A DNA stretch of 64,000 nt from Dolomedes plantarius (lineage: Eukaryota > Arthropoda > Arachnida > Araneae > Dolomedidae), in contig OU015494.1 of the NCBI GenBank assembly GCA_907164885.2, positions 1,077,768 through 1,141,767 of the forward strand, given 5' to 3'. The position numbers were made by a program, and so were the translations under genes. Shown here one piece after another: positions 10,641-21,367 of this stretch (positions within the stretch are counted from its first letter, which is position 1; every line of letters starts with the position of its first letter). The notes beneath the pieces were generated by a model. The model had not been told where the DNA came from. It did no database searches and saw only the letters and a program-made list of their open reading frames with translations.

Positions 10641-11616
10641 CAGTAACCACCGCTTATAGTGATCAGTGGTTATAAGAATGAACCGTTTATAAGAATCAAT
10701 ATCGCAAATACAAAAACAAATGTATTATTTCCATGTTAAAATTTTCGCTTTAAAGAATCAATCCACCGGTTTTAAGAATCAGTTTACACTTTTCGCTTTC
10801 CTTTCATTTTTCCAAAAAAGCCATTTAAACCCTCAAAAGGTACAAAGTTCTTTCTTTATTCTTTTTAAAAGAAATAGTGGTAAGATGGGAGGGAATACAG
10901 TCGTAAAATGCATCCCTTTCTTTGTTAGACATAACATAATAGTTTCCCTTTAAACGCTTTAGCTAAACACTGTCCTATTAGCTTGACCCGGGGGCATCCT
11001 AACCGTGCGTATCCGGTTTCACTTTTCTCTATTGACATACAAAGACAGGGACTCTTTTTTCCCCATCTCCCACATCCTGGTTGCGGCTTCCTGAACCCTG
11101 AAACACATAAATCTTCGGGGAAGTGTCCACTATCACTCAGAAAAACGTGACATTATTAGATTCAGCATGTTATCAAATCGTGAAACGTAAGCTAGAAGGT
11201 GAATCTTTGTCTGAGATTATTGGTATTGAAAGAGGTATAAACACCCTCCTGAAAACTTCATTACGTCAAACTACCATAGAAAACGTATTCTTGCACCCTT
11301 CCTGTAGTTGAAATGTTAAACTGTTAAGCAGGTATGTTGTAATAAATATTGGATTTTTTTCTTCTCTTACTATAATCATGTGCATCTACTTATAGGTCTA
11401 GAAATTAAGTTGTATTTTTAAAATTATAAAAATAATTTTAATAAAATATAATTAACGTAAATTAAAGAGATTTTTTTATGGTAAATTATCTTATATATGT
11501 ATATATAGGTGTGTGTGTTCCTGTCCAAAAACCTAAATTTCAGCTATAAGAATCAACCGCTTATAAGAATCAAAAACAGTAACGACAAACGTGATTCTTA
11601 TAAGCGGAAATCACTG
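10641..11616 (+). mobile_element. Internally deleted Tigger/pogo-type DNA transposon
   Basis: The ends read CAGTAACCACCGCTTATA (10641) and, on the opposite strand from 11616, CAGTGATTTCCGCTTATAAG. Both are flanked by TA, the Tc1/mariner/pogo target. The subterminal motif TTATAAGAATCA recurs several times near both ends in inverted orientation. Between the ends, 976 bp contains only a short ORF (11123-11311). Its first half resembles the helix-turn-helix N-terminus of CENP-B/Tigger transposases (LEGESLSEIIGIERG) and its tail (RQTTIENVF) resembles the end of such proteins. The simplest reading is a deletion of the catalytic core. Assignment rests on ends and target site; the HTH resemblance is moderate. 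Confidence 0.65.
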
Positions 11617-11938
11617 TATATCCTACTTTAATTATTATGCATTTGACTCTCATTAATTTTATACGTTATTCAGATGATATTAATTGACTTTTTTGGATTC
11701 AGAAATTTTTCATTTCAAACTTGATTACTTTTAGTGCCTTAGCAACATCATCCAACTTAACCTTTTTGTACTTTGTATACATGAAAATACAATAGTTTCA
11801 TAAATATCCATACAATAGTTCCAAAATACAAGAGTTCCCTACATTTTCATTGAAGAGGATAGTTTATTATTTATTTATTTTGAGGAAATTTCCAATATTT
11901 TGGCAACGTGTACTTCTTTACTTAAATCGTTAATCTCT

Positions 11939-12112
11939 ATATATTATTTCTAGAAGGTGATTTTTTTCTGACTAACCTTTTTCTCCCTTCATACTTAACC
12001 AAAATCGATAAATGAGGTGTCATTTTATAGATTAAGATCTCCGATTCCGACGAATTGTTAATTTAGAATTACACATTGTATTGTTTGTTTAAAAATCGAA
12101 GTATAAACATTA
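11939..12112 (+). repeat. Diverged direct repeat, copy 1 (partner 14617-14795)
   Basis: About 170 bp beginning near TATTATTTCTAGAAGGTGA aligns with 14617-14795 in the same orientation with moderate divergence (shared ATAAATGAGGT, ATAGATTAAG, TTTAGAAT, AAAATCGAAGT). It is probably two copies of an unnamed interspersed repeat. Confidence 0.7.
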
Positions 12113-12248
12113 TAAAAAATTTTTCTTCCGCTAGATGGCGTGCGGGTACTTTCTTTATTCTCCCATTCTCGCTCGCACACTGAACTTTTCAGTTTTCAAA
12201 TCGTCTGCCTTTATTATCATTCCGTGAATTAATTTCTAGTGTCGGCGA

Positions 12249-12430
12249 TGTTACGACACCCTGCAGAGTTCTGATAAAAGACCACCAGATCGCGCCTACG
12301 TGGGTCATTCCCTCCCAGCGCTCAACGAGAGCGAAACAGACTCGGACGCTGCGCAATGTTTTCTGTCTTAAGTTTTCTTAAATAAATATTAGAGTTTTTT
12401 TATGTGGAAATCCTCACCGAACACGCTACA
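12249..12430. repeat. Possible solo LTR (182 bp)
   Basis: A GC-richer block starts TGTTACGACACCCTGCAG and ends AACACGCTACA, with an AATAAA-type signal about 45 bp before the end. It has the TG...CA ends and composition of an LTR. No partner LTR or target duplication is visible, so this is a weak call. Confidence 0.3.
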
Positions 12431-12930
12431 CTTTCACTAAAAATTAATAAGTTTATTAATTGGTAACATCTGCGTAGGTGTACTTTTTGCATGGAAAAAC
12501 GAATGATTTGGACTAAAACCTATTTTCTTTCCTCTTCAAGAACATGTTATGAGTGACATTTTTCCCTGGTATACCTTTTTAGAGTTTAATTTTATTTATT
12601 CCATTCTATGTACAAAATTAAATTGCATATGACAAAATTCTACCAAGCTGTCAAGGGAAAGCTTCTAATATGTCTCATAATTAAATGATAATCAAAATAA
12701 AGGTCTTACCATGTAGATGTGCAAATCGAAGAAAAAAATGAGATTGAGACAGTGGTTGGTCTTGGCGGATCGGCAAATTTCCTATGTAACCTCATGGGAA
12801 AATGTGCGCGAGACACGTAAAGATTTGCGTTATTTCTAGGTGGCAAGCTTATTTATTTGCTTTTACTTTTATCTCTCGAACACTAACCTTTAAATTTGAA
12901 AAAATACCATCATATATATATATATATACA

Positions 12931-14582
12931 CAGTGGCTCCCAAAAGTGTTCGTACACTTACGATTTTCAATGAAATAGGGGTCTATCCATTAATTAAAAT
13001 GAATATATTAGAATGGGTATTTAATAATAAGATCTATAATCTATTCTTAACAAAACTACATGAAATATTTTGAAAACATAGTAAAACTTTATTTTTAAGA
13101 AACCAGTAATCAAAAAGTAACAAAAACTTTATCTCACAAAAGTCATCGTACACTGAAATATTTTCGAATAAATTCATACTTAAAATTATCACCTGGCGCT
13201 TTATTTTATTTTTGAATTGTGGTGGCATTTAAAATATCGTTTGGCTTTAATTTTTGCTTGCCTACTCCGTAATATTCTATTTATTCTTTAAAAATGACTC
13301 GTAGTCGTAGAGAAACAACAAACAGCATTCGAAAATTGATTATTTTTCATCGTAGTAGTGGTAAATCAGTTCGGAATATTGTTAAATTACTTAATTTATC
13401 CCATTCTACTGTGCAGTATGTGAATAAACGCTTTAAAGACGAGAATTGGATCGAAAACAAGGTAAGAAAAGGCCGTCCGGCAAAGTTAACAAAACGTGAT
13501 CAGAGATTTATAATTAGAAAATTTGTGAAAAATTCACGTTTGAGTGCTGTAAAAGTTTCTGCAGAATTCAATGAAACATTTTCTACTTCAAATTCACCTG
13601 AAATTTTTTGACGAGTTCTCAGAACAGCTGGATTACATGGGCGTTCTGCCCATAGAAAATTTTTTGTGAGTGAGAAAAACAGAAAGTTTAGGCTTCCCTT
13701 CGCACTATCAATGATAAATAAGCCCCAAACCTATTGGAATAATGTCTTATTTGCCGGTGAACATTTTTGGTGCTGATGGATGTATAACTGTATGGAGAAG
13801 AAAAAAATGAGAAACTTAATCCCAAGAACTTAGTAGGAACAGTTAAGCATGCCGGTGAAAGTATCCTTGTGTGGGGGTGCATGTCAGCATCAGGACTAGG
13901 AAATTTGGTATTTATTGATGGCATAATGAATCATGCTGTTTTTATAAATATTTTAAGAGACAAATTAAAATTATCAGCTCAAAATTTGGGTATTGGAAAC
14001 AACTTTGTTTTTTTTATCAAGATAATGATCCTAAGCACATGGCTCTCAACGTTCGCATCTGGTGTCTCTATAATTGTCCACAAGTTTTGAAAACACCACC
14101 TCAATCGCCAGATTTAAACCCAATAGAACATATTTGGAGAGAACTGGAGGTTCGAGTACGAAAACATGACATTCACATGAAAAGCGAACTAAAAACAATT
14201 ATGATGGAAGAATGGATGAACATTGATGCAAAAATTACAAAAGAACTAAAGCAATCTATTCCCAGACGTTTAAAAGCTGTTGTGGATGCTAAAGGATATA
14301 CTACTAAATATTAATTTAACGAAAAATTAGAATATTTACTAATATGTAGAGATTTTTTACAAGTGTACGATGACTTTTGTGAGATAAAGTTTTTGTTACT
14401 TTTGGATTATTGGTTTCTTAAAAATAAAGTTTTACTATGTTTTCAAAATATTTCATATAGTTTTGTTAAGAATAGATTATAGATCTTATTATTAAATACC
14501 CATTCTGAAATATTCATTTTAATCAATGGATAGACCCTTATTTCATTGAAAATCGTAAGTCTACGAACACTTTTGGGAGCCA

Positions 14583-14585
<3 letters not shown>
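12931..14585 (+). mobile_element. Tc1-like transposon with long IR/DR-type inverted repeats
   Basis: Inverted repeats of about 225 bp (12931-13154 and 14363-14585) start CAGTGGCTCCCAAAAGTG. Each arm has an outer (CAAAAGTGTTCGTACACT) and an inner (CAAAAGTCATCGTACACT) direct repeat, the IR/DR layout of Sleeping Beauty-type Tc1 elements, which usually serve as transposase binding sites. Both ends lie in or next to (TA)n, consistent with TA targeting. The internal region encodes a broken transposase. Confidence 0.9.
13294..14314 (+). pseudogene. Tc1-type DD34E transposase, frameshifted
   Basis: The ATG at 13294 opens a 105-codon DNA-binding part with paired helix-turn-helix features (SVRNIVKLLNLSHSTVQYVN) and the GRP hook (RKGRPAKLTKRD). 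Downstream frames carry the catalytic core: a first block LFAGEHFW, where Tc1 proteins have Asp, so here Asp to Gly; a second Asp in YQDNDPKH; and a Glu in PDLNPIEHIW. Counting residues between the last two gives exactly 34, so DD34E. Stops or frame changes occur near 13611, 13780 and 14030. The last segment ends at 14314 (TAA). Dead copy. Confidence 0.85.

Positions 14586-14626
<41 letters not shown>
14586..14626. repeat. (TA)n microsatellite at the Tc1 right end
   Basis: About 20 TA units directly follow the Tc1 inverted repeat. Confidence 0.95.
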
Positions 14627-14795
14627 TATTTTTAGAAGATGATTTTTGGTGACGATCTCCTTTTCTTCCTTCATACTTAGCCAAAATAGATAAATGAGGT
14701 ACTATTTTATTATAGATTAAGTTCTCCGCTTCTGACGGATTGTTGATTTAGAATGACACATCGTATCGCTTGCTTAAAAAATCGAAGTTTAAAAT
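14617..14795 (+). repeat. Diverged direct repeat, copy 2
   Basis: Partner of 11939-12112. Downstream, 14872-14995 holds two diverged tandem units of about 60 bp (GTAAATATCCCATTTTCC and GTAAATATCTCATGCTCC). Confidence 0.65.
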
Positions 14796-14995
14796 TGACT
14801 TTGGGCCCTAGAGTTCTTTTCTTGAATGCGGCGATACGGCACGATCCAATATTGTGTGCAAAGAAGTTTTATGATGTAAATATCCCATTTTCCACGAGTT
14901 TGTGTCATACTTAACTTTTAATATTGTCTACAAGGGTGTAAATATCTCATGCTCCCCTGTTTTGTGTTATTCTTCACTTCCAGTTTTGTATCGAA

Positions 14996-16427
14996 AGGTG
15001 TTTTGTAATCGGTTCTGTATTATCCTTACACACCATTGTTATTTGACAAATGAACAATGGCTACAAATGAAGTGGTTTTTCTTTCATCCTACTACTACAA
15101 CCACCCACCTCTCTGTAAAATAAATCGTATTTTATTCGAATGCGAAATTGTCGCACGCGCCACCTAGTAAATTATATTATGAAAAAAGTCGGGCAAATAT
15201 CTTGTAAGATATTGAAAATAAAGGGGAAGAGATCTCTATGGCAATTTTGTTACATTTGAGTCATTAAATAATAATTATTTTTTTCCTGTGTATGGAATAC
15301 CACAAAATGTATTTGATAGGTGTAATATTACTTGAAAATTGAGCTGAAGTTTCGTCATTCTCTTAAGCAACAGGTTATGCCTTAATATATTTTAAAAGTC
15401 AAGTACTTAAAAAATATTCAATATTAAACATTAAAACAACATAAGTATCTTAAAGATTTTGCTTTTATTAATTGAAGTACTTCATTTTGAAGACCCTTTC
15501 TCAGTGTCATGGTTTTATTAAGAGCTTTCAATAAATAATATTCGCATCAATTTTTCGTTTCCTGAAAGTGTACCAAACTTTAAAATTCTCTGTAAAATGT
15601 TAACAACCTATTTTTCGGGCATTTTTAAACATGAATGAGAGTACTAAATAACACTTTTCAAAAGAATTATCACAGAAAGGAATAAATTGCTAAAAAAATT
15701 TCTAGTACATGAAAGTTTTATCTATTATCCGATATTACATTCTTCGTACTTTCTTTATTTCTCATAATACAATTGCTCTCAAGTTATCTGAAACATAATT
15801 GCATTGTAATAAAAAAATCTTAATTTTTTTAGCCCGACAATTCATGACGATGACCCACAATGAAGTGCTGTGTAAATAAAATTGCTCAACCTCAGAGAAG
15901 TAATTATATTCAAAATGAAAAATATTCTTGTCAAAATTTTTATTTACAAGCAACAATTCAAAAATTCCTAGAATCGTGCAAAAATTTTAATTTTATTAAG
16001 TAATATATTTCAATGTAAACCTTGAAAAAGACTGCGAGAAGTTTCTTTGAGAAAAATACACGTATCAACTTTTATTCTTGAATGACGTTGATGGATTTCC
16101 AAGCAGTGTTTGTGAATGTTAAACAACAGAACTGAGCACCACAAGGCTGCAGTTACACGTTTTTCTCACTCTTTTATTCCACAAGATTTACCGCTCTATC
16201 AAATATCAATTATTGAACCAGCTGATTCTTCCGAGATTATTACAAGTTTTCAATTTTTTTGCCCTGAAGTATATATGAAAAATCAGGTTAGTAAAGGGTC
16301 CTCTAAAATAGATTTTAAAAGTTAAACTGCCTAAATGTTTTTTTATGCTGATCAATTTTTAATTAATACATCTGATAAAGTTCTGTTGGAAGTAATGAAA
16401 AATAGACAAAAGAATGTGTGTCAATTT
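14996..16427. other. Non-coding flank 3' of the cuticle-type gene
   Basis: AT-rich; only short chance ORFs. No repeat or RNA gene recognised. Confidence 0.5.
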
Positions 16428-16433
16428 TTTATT
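16428..16433 (-). terminator. Candidate polyadenylation signal of the cuticle-type gene
   Basis: AATAAA on the minus strand about 200 nt after the stop codon at 16630. It is the nearest canonical signal; the next is about 250 nt further on. Not experimentally supported. Confidence 0.4.
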
Positions 16434-16629
16434 TTTTTATCAATTGTCAACACTATTTACACACCGACAGGCGAGTGCTTTATACATGTACAAAGGTTTT
16501 TACTGGAATCAATGACAAAAGACTTCCACGCTCCCTCTTGATACGATGTCTTGGAGTGGTTATTAACAAGGAAAGATGAGGAAAGTTACACCTGAAAGTG
16601 ATAGGGAAAGTTAGAAAGATGCTCTTTGC

Positions 16630-19600
16630 TTAGTAGTGACTGAGATATTTGTGAGAGTGGAGCCCGATTCCGTGTAAGCTGTGAAATCCGTGGAGATCAT
16701 GATGGAAATCATGACCATGGTGGTCTTCAATGTGGTGCCCCAAATCAAGAGTGACGTGTTTCACTACTGGAACCTTCTTCACTACATCTACATGCTTGAC
16801 AACAGCAACATGTTTCACGACTGGAACATGTTTGATCACTGGTACGTGCTTAACAACGGGTACCTTCCTTATGACTGAGATTTCCTTAACAACTGGAACC
16901 ACAACTTTGTGATCATGGCCACTCAACAGGCTACTACTGTGTAACAGTAGATCACTGGAATGACCAAGATCATGTAATCCATGGTGGAGGGATCCATGGT
17001 GGAGAGATCCATGGTGAAGAGGAATGACGCCTCCTAAAGCGACAGCAGCTAATACTGAGAAGGCAAGGGTAGCAAACTGAAAGAAAAACACCAAATTAAC
17101 AAAAAATACTTTTTGCGATAATTATTTAGATTAGACGATTCTTTGGATGACTAACATCTACAATACTTTTTAAAATCTGTCCTTGCGATTTCAACGAAAT
17201 ATGTTTCCACATATTAATTTTGTTTTGTAAATCTGCTTTAAAGGTTTTTATCATTTTGAAAAGAAATACACTGCTGGCCACTGTAAATGCAACACCCTGA
17301 GGGAAACATGCGAATAACATGAAATTTACAACATGCATTAGCGGAGGTGAGATATGCAAATGATTAGAATTTCAGCGCAGACGCACATCACGCGCGCCTG
17401 TGGCGCCACTTCAAAGCGCTATTTAAGGCTTGGAGATTTCGACGATTTCAAGTTCGGCAATTGTGTTTTTCTTGTGGTTTTTTAAAAAAAAGATCAATTA
17501 TGCCTCGTCGAAAACAGCGATCATCTTTTGATCAAGTATCCGAGTTCGACAGAGGAAGGATAGTGGCCTACCGAGATTGTGGATTATCTTTCAGGGAAAT
17601 CGGTAGTCGTGTTGGACGAAACCAAACAACTGTAATGCGGATATGTGATCGTTGGATGCAGGAGGGTACGACGGACCGGCGTGTTCGATCGCATTCACCT
17701 CAGCGCACCACTTCACGTGATGACAGGCAAATTGTGCGCATGGCAGTGACGGATCGCTCAGTCACATCACGAACCATAGCACAGCACATGCAGTCTGTAA
17801 CACATCATCCAGTGTCTGCGCGTACCATTCGACGCCGTTTACAGCAGAGTGGTCTGTCCGCAAGACGTCCATTGCTTTGTCTACCCTTGACGCAGAACCA
17901 CAGACGTCTCCGCCGCCAATGGTGCGATGACAGAAGGATGTGGACGGCAGAATGGAATGAAATTGTCTTTACTGACGAGTCACGCTTCTGTCTGCAACAC
18001 CACGATGGTCGCATTCGAGTCTGGAGACACCGTGAAGAGAGGTTGCTGAACAGCTGCGTTATGCACCGCCACACTGGTCCTGCACCGGGTATTATGGTAT
18101 GGGGCGGTATTGGATATCACTCTCGCACACCTCTAGTACGCATTGCCGGTGCTTTAAACAGCCAGCGTTACATCTCAGAGGTTTTGGAGCAAGTTGTCCT
18201 TCCTTACCTTCAGGGCTTACCCACAGCCATATTTCAACAGGATAATGCGCGACCACACGTGGCACGCATTGTCCAACGGTTCTTCGTCAATCGCCAGATT
18301 GAATTGTTTCCCTGGTCGCCTCGCTATCCGGATCTTTCGCCGATAGAAAACATGTGATCCATGGTTGCTCTACAATTGACCCAGATTCCATCCCCAGCTG
18401 CCACAGCAGATCAACTTTGGGAACGTGTGGAAGCTGCTTGGTCTGCTGTACCCCAAGAACTCATCCAAAGTCTCTTTGAATCAATGCCGAGGCGTGTGGC
18501 AGTGGTGATCTCCAACAATGGCGGCTACTCTGGCTACTGATTTTGGCAGGAACCACACTTCACAGAAGTCTATAAATTTAATCATTTGATACTTGGTCAA
18601 CATGTTATCTACAAAATAAATTTTGTTGTGATATCTCTTGTCTTTCTTGGTGTTGCAATTTGGGTGGCCAGCAGTGTAGTTGAAATGAACTAAAACTAAA
18701 AAAATTTTCAAATCAATATTTAAAGTAAAATAGCTACATAATGTTCCTGAACAAGTATCTTCATTCAATTGGACAAGATGAATTTCCTTATAGTATGTTG
18801 TAATGGGGAATTTTTGTACTACAGTTTTAGATTTCATACTAATAACTCGATTGCATACTAGAAAATATTTAAAAGTAGTGATATTCAGTTATTAGAATAA
18901 AGTCAAGTCCATGATTGATATAGTTAGGTTTCTTACATAACATACTATATAAATAAAATAAATGTGGTATTATATGTTAGGAAGGAAATCGTCGAATAAT
19001 TTCTTTATGAAAACACCGTGGAGAGTTATTTAATCGTCTTTAGAGAGGGAGTTTTAAGAAAGATTAATTTATTGCAAACTTTTGCTTGACGTTGCCTCCA
19101 CAACCTCATATCAGTCTTGGCGTTCAGTTATTCAAACCTTCCAGATAACGATATTTCTGCCGTGCATTTTATGATTTCTAGAAGAAACATGCAAAAGTAA
19201 TATCAAATACAATAATTGAGGAATATATTTCCTCTCTAATTAACAGAATGGGTATGGCTTGGAATAATGATATCGAAAGTGAGATTACAATAAAATGGTG
19301 AAGAGAATACCTTACTTATCTTACTTACCTCCTTTGAGTCACATAGAATAGGTGGATAAAAAATATATAGAGTAGACTTACCTTGACACTTGCTTACCGA
19401 AAATATTCTTTAAGATAAAATTTTTTCAGGATATTTCAGTGAATGTAAAAACATAACTTATGAAGGGTAATATTGTTAATAAACTAAAGCCGTTTATTAG
19501 AGATTTATAAATATGTTTAAGAAACATATTAAGTCATACATTTCAAATACCGAAAGACGTTAATCGAAGTAGTTAATGGGATTGGTCGGAAATCATTGCT

Positions 19601-21264
19601 ATCACTTCCACATGATTCTGGTATTGAACGGTTTTGTAAAAAATCTGTGCTCTTATGCTTTAGATAATTTTCTAAGATAAGATTGTCACAATACAATTAC
19701 TTCATCCCTGATCTATTGATTCATAGATACTGCATTTAAGCATTTTCATTAATAAATATGAACTTTAAAAAAACATGTTTAACTTTTAAATACGTAATGA
19801 GCTTTTTTCACAGAAAATTAACGGACGAAGTAATGAGGTAAAATAATACAGAATGCTTTTTATACCACATTTCTAGCTTTTCTTTGAGACATAAAAAGTT
19901 TATCTGTTAAAAAGTCTTAAAATTAATGCATTTTGCTTTGCAAAGAGAAAGTAAAATTTAGTTTCTTAATGGAATAGGAGCGACTATTTTCCGTTAGCTA
20001 AAAATTTTCCAGAAAAAATGAGCTTCTGGTATTACTTGTTTTCAGATTTTCAAAGGAAATATGCTACTTCTAATCCGAAGAATTTCTATTTAGCTCGCCT
20101 TCTCGCTGTCCGAGGAAACATTTGCTTCATTCTAGTTTCATAATTTCATTATTCGACGCAGTAAATTATTTATGCTTTCACCGCTGAAATTTTGACAGAA
20201 TAGTGGAGAATACATGCTTATCTAATGCATGTTTCTCTCTATAAGAAGAAAACTTCCCTGGCCAAATTAATTTTTTTTCTTTCTTTTCACCTTCAATATG
20301 CTTTAGCAGCATTAACTTAAAAAATAAAATTCCTTTCCATGGCTATATAAGGCTACAATATAGATGAATTTAGAGAAAAAACTGGGGGTAGGAGATTATG
20401 TTCAGATACTTTTCTAATCTAATTTTGAAAATATAAAAAAAATTAATTCTTAATCCTTCATTTGAAGTAAGTAAAAAAAGTTCTTGTAATTATTTAACTC
20501 AATTATAACTGAATATTAAGATTTCTGTTCAGTTACTGAAAATATTTGGCATATAATTTTGAATCAGTAAACATGTTAGATCAAAACAACGAACAATTTA
20601 ATCCAATGGACGGTTCAATGCAATTATTGCAGTCCAGAGCAATTATTTACCATTAAATTCATAAGAGTTCTTTCTGCATATAAGCCATTTTTAAAAGTTT
20701 TGAAAAAAATTAAAATTAAGCGTTTTTTAAGCAATGCTTTGTGATATTCAGTTAAATTATTTCCTCGAATCTATTATTATAGATAACTAATATAAATTTA
20801 CAAAAATTTCTTTTATTCTGACATATTTAATTTCAAATTTAATTAACAATATGACTATAACATAGATTTTTAAGAGATATTCGAATTTTTAGTACATATT
20901 TATGAAATAGAAATGTGTGTATTTTAGAGACTTGAACAGCAGACATTATACGTTACAGCACAGATAACATAGATTTCACCATAGTTACTGTAGTTTAGAA
21001 CTGTACAGTTATAATACAAAATGTTAGTGTTTGAAAATCGGTATTATGAGCCAAGAACTAAAAAATCGTCTCCTGGAGTCAACAATATAGATCACTAAGA
21101 CTAAAATATGATCTTTATGATGGATACATGCTACGAAATTCTACAAATTTTCACTAGGGGTAAAACAGCGAAATGAAGCTTAAATAATTTTAACAGTACA
21201 TTTAGAGAAAACATAATAGTGGTAAATTTGGTTGGAAATACTTAATACTCACAAAGGTGTTCAT
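16630..21264 (-). CDS. Small secreted His/Val-rich cuticle-type protein, two coding exons
   Basis: Coding exons are 21264-21253 (MNTF, four codons) and 17076-16630 (148 codons plus stop), giving 152 residues. Exon 1 is followed by GTGAGT (from 21252). Exon 2 is preceded by a pyrimidine tract ending TTTCTTTCAG (to 17077), and the junction is phase 0. The spliced N-terminus is a typical signal peptide (FATLAFSVLAAVALGG), much better than the in-intron ATG at 17094, so I chose this start. The mature part has HHGSLHHG repeats, a central block of seven or eight VVKHVPV-type repeats and a His-rich tail (HHIEDHHGHDFHHDLHG). Short hydrophobic-basic and His-rich repeats after a signal peptide are usual for arthropod cuticular or other extracellular structural proteins. 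The exact family is not known to me. The frame is intact, unlike the transposons around it. Confidence 0.85.
17269..18675 (+). mobile_element. Tc1-like transposon, nearly intact (1.4 kb)
   Basis: Short inverted repeats, CACTGCTGGCCACTGTAAAT at 17269 and CACTGCTGGCCACCCAAATT from 18675 on the other strand, are flanked by TA on each side. A single transposase ORF fills the element. It shares terminal sequence with the more decayed element at 28395-29562. Confidence 0.92.
17500..18540 (+). pseudogene. Tc1 DD34E transposase with one nonsense codon
   Basis: The ATG at 17500 (MPRRKQRSS) fits Tc1 N-termini. The open frame upstream of it uses only a TTG. The DNA-binding region has GLSFREIGSRVGRNQTTVMR. 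Catalytic residues are D in FTDESRFCL, D in FQQDNARPH and E in DLSPIENM, with 34 residues between the last two. At 18355-18357 a TGA replaces what should be the Trp after ENM; the frame then continues to SNNGGYSGY and the normal TGA at 18538-18540. Only about 60 C-terminal residues are affected. It would otherwise be 346 residues, the normal family length. Confidence 0.92.
18676..21240. other. Non-coding part of the intron
   Basis: AT-rich. Chance ORFs only, and no repeats or RNA genes recognised. Confidence 0.6.
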
Positions 21265-21324
21265 GGTGCTGACCAAACTACCGAACAACTTAAGTTGGCT
21301 GTATTGGTTGAGGAGCGACTGGGA

Positions 21325-21367
21325 GTCGAATGATGTCTGTCCAAGAAACAGCAGCCTTTATATATAC
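21325..21367 (-). promoter_or_regulatory. TATA box and initiator of the cuticle-type gene
   Basis: On the minus strand TATATAAAGG lies at 21364-21355, and TCATTC, a match to the arthropod initiator TCA-K-T-Y, at 21333-21328. The spacing is about 33 nt. A 5' UTR of roughly 67 nt then leads to the ATG at 21264 in the context CACCATGAAC. The arrangement strongly supports the four-codon first exon. Confidence 0.75.

Larger units (their letters stand above)
17077..21252 (-). other. Intron 1 of the cuticle-type gene (4.2 kb) containing a Tc1 element
   Basis: GT at 21252-21251 and AG at 17078-17077 bound 4,176 bp. Apart from the Tc1 at 17269-18675, the intron is AT-rich with no ORF or repeat I recognise. 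The Tc1 lies about 190 bp from the acceptor and is in the opposite orientation to the gene. Confidence 0.8.

Noticed and set aside
17077..17094. ATG at 17094 as start of the cuticle-type protein
   Set aside because: It lies inside the polypyrimidine tract of a good splice acceptor; the MNTF exon with promoter gives a better signal peptide.
18481..18837. Minus-strand 118-codon ORF in the intron
   Set aside because: Antisense to the Tc1 C-terminus and running into AT-rich sequence; no domain.
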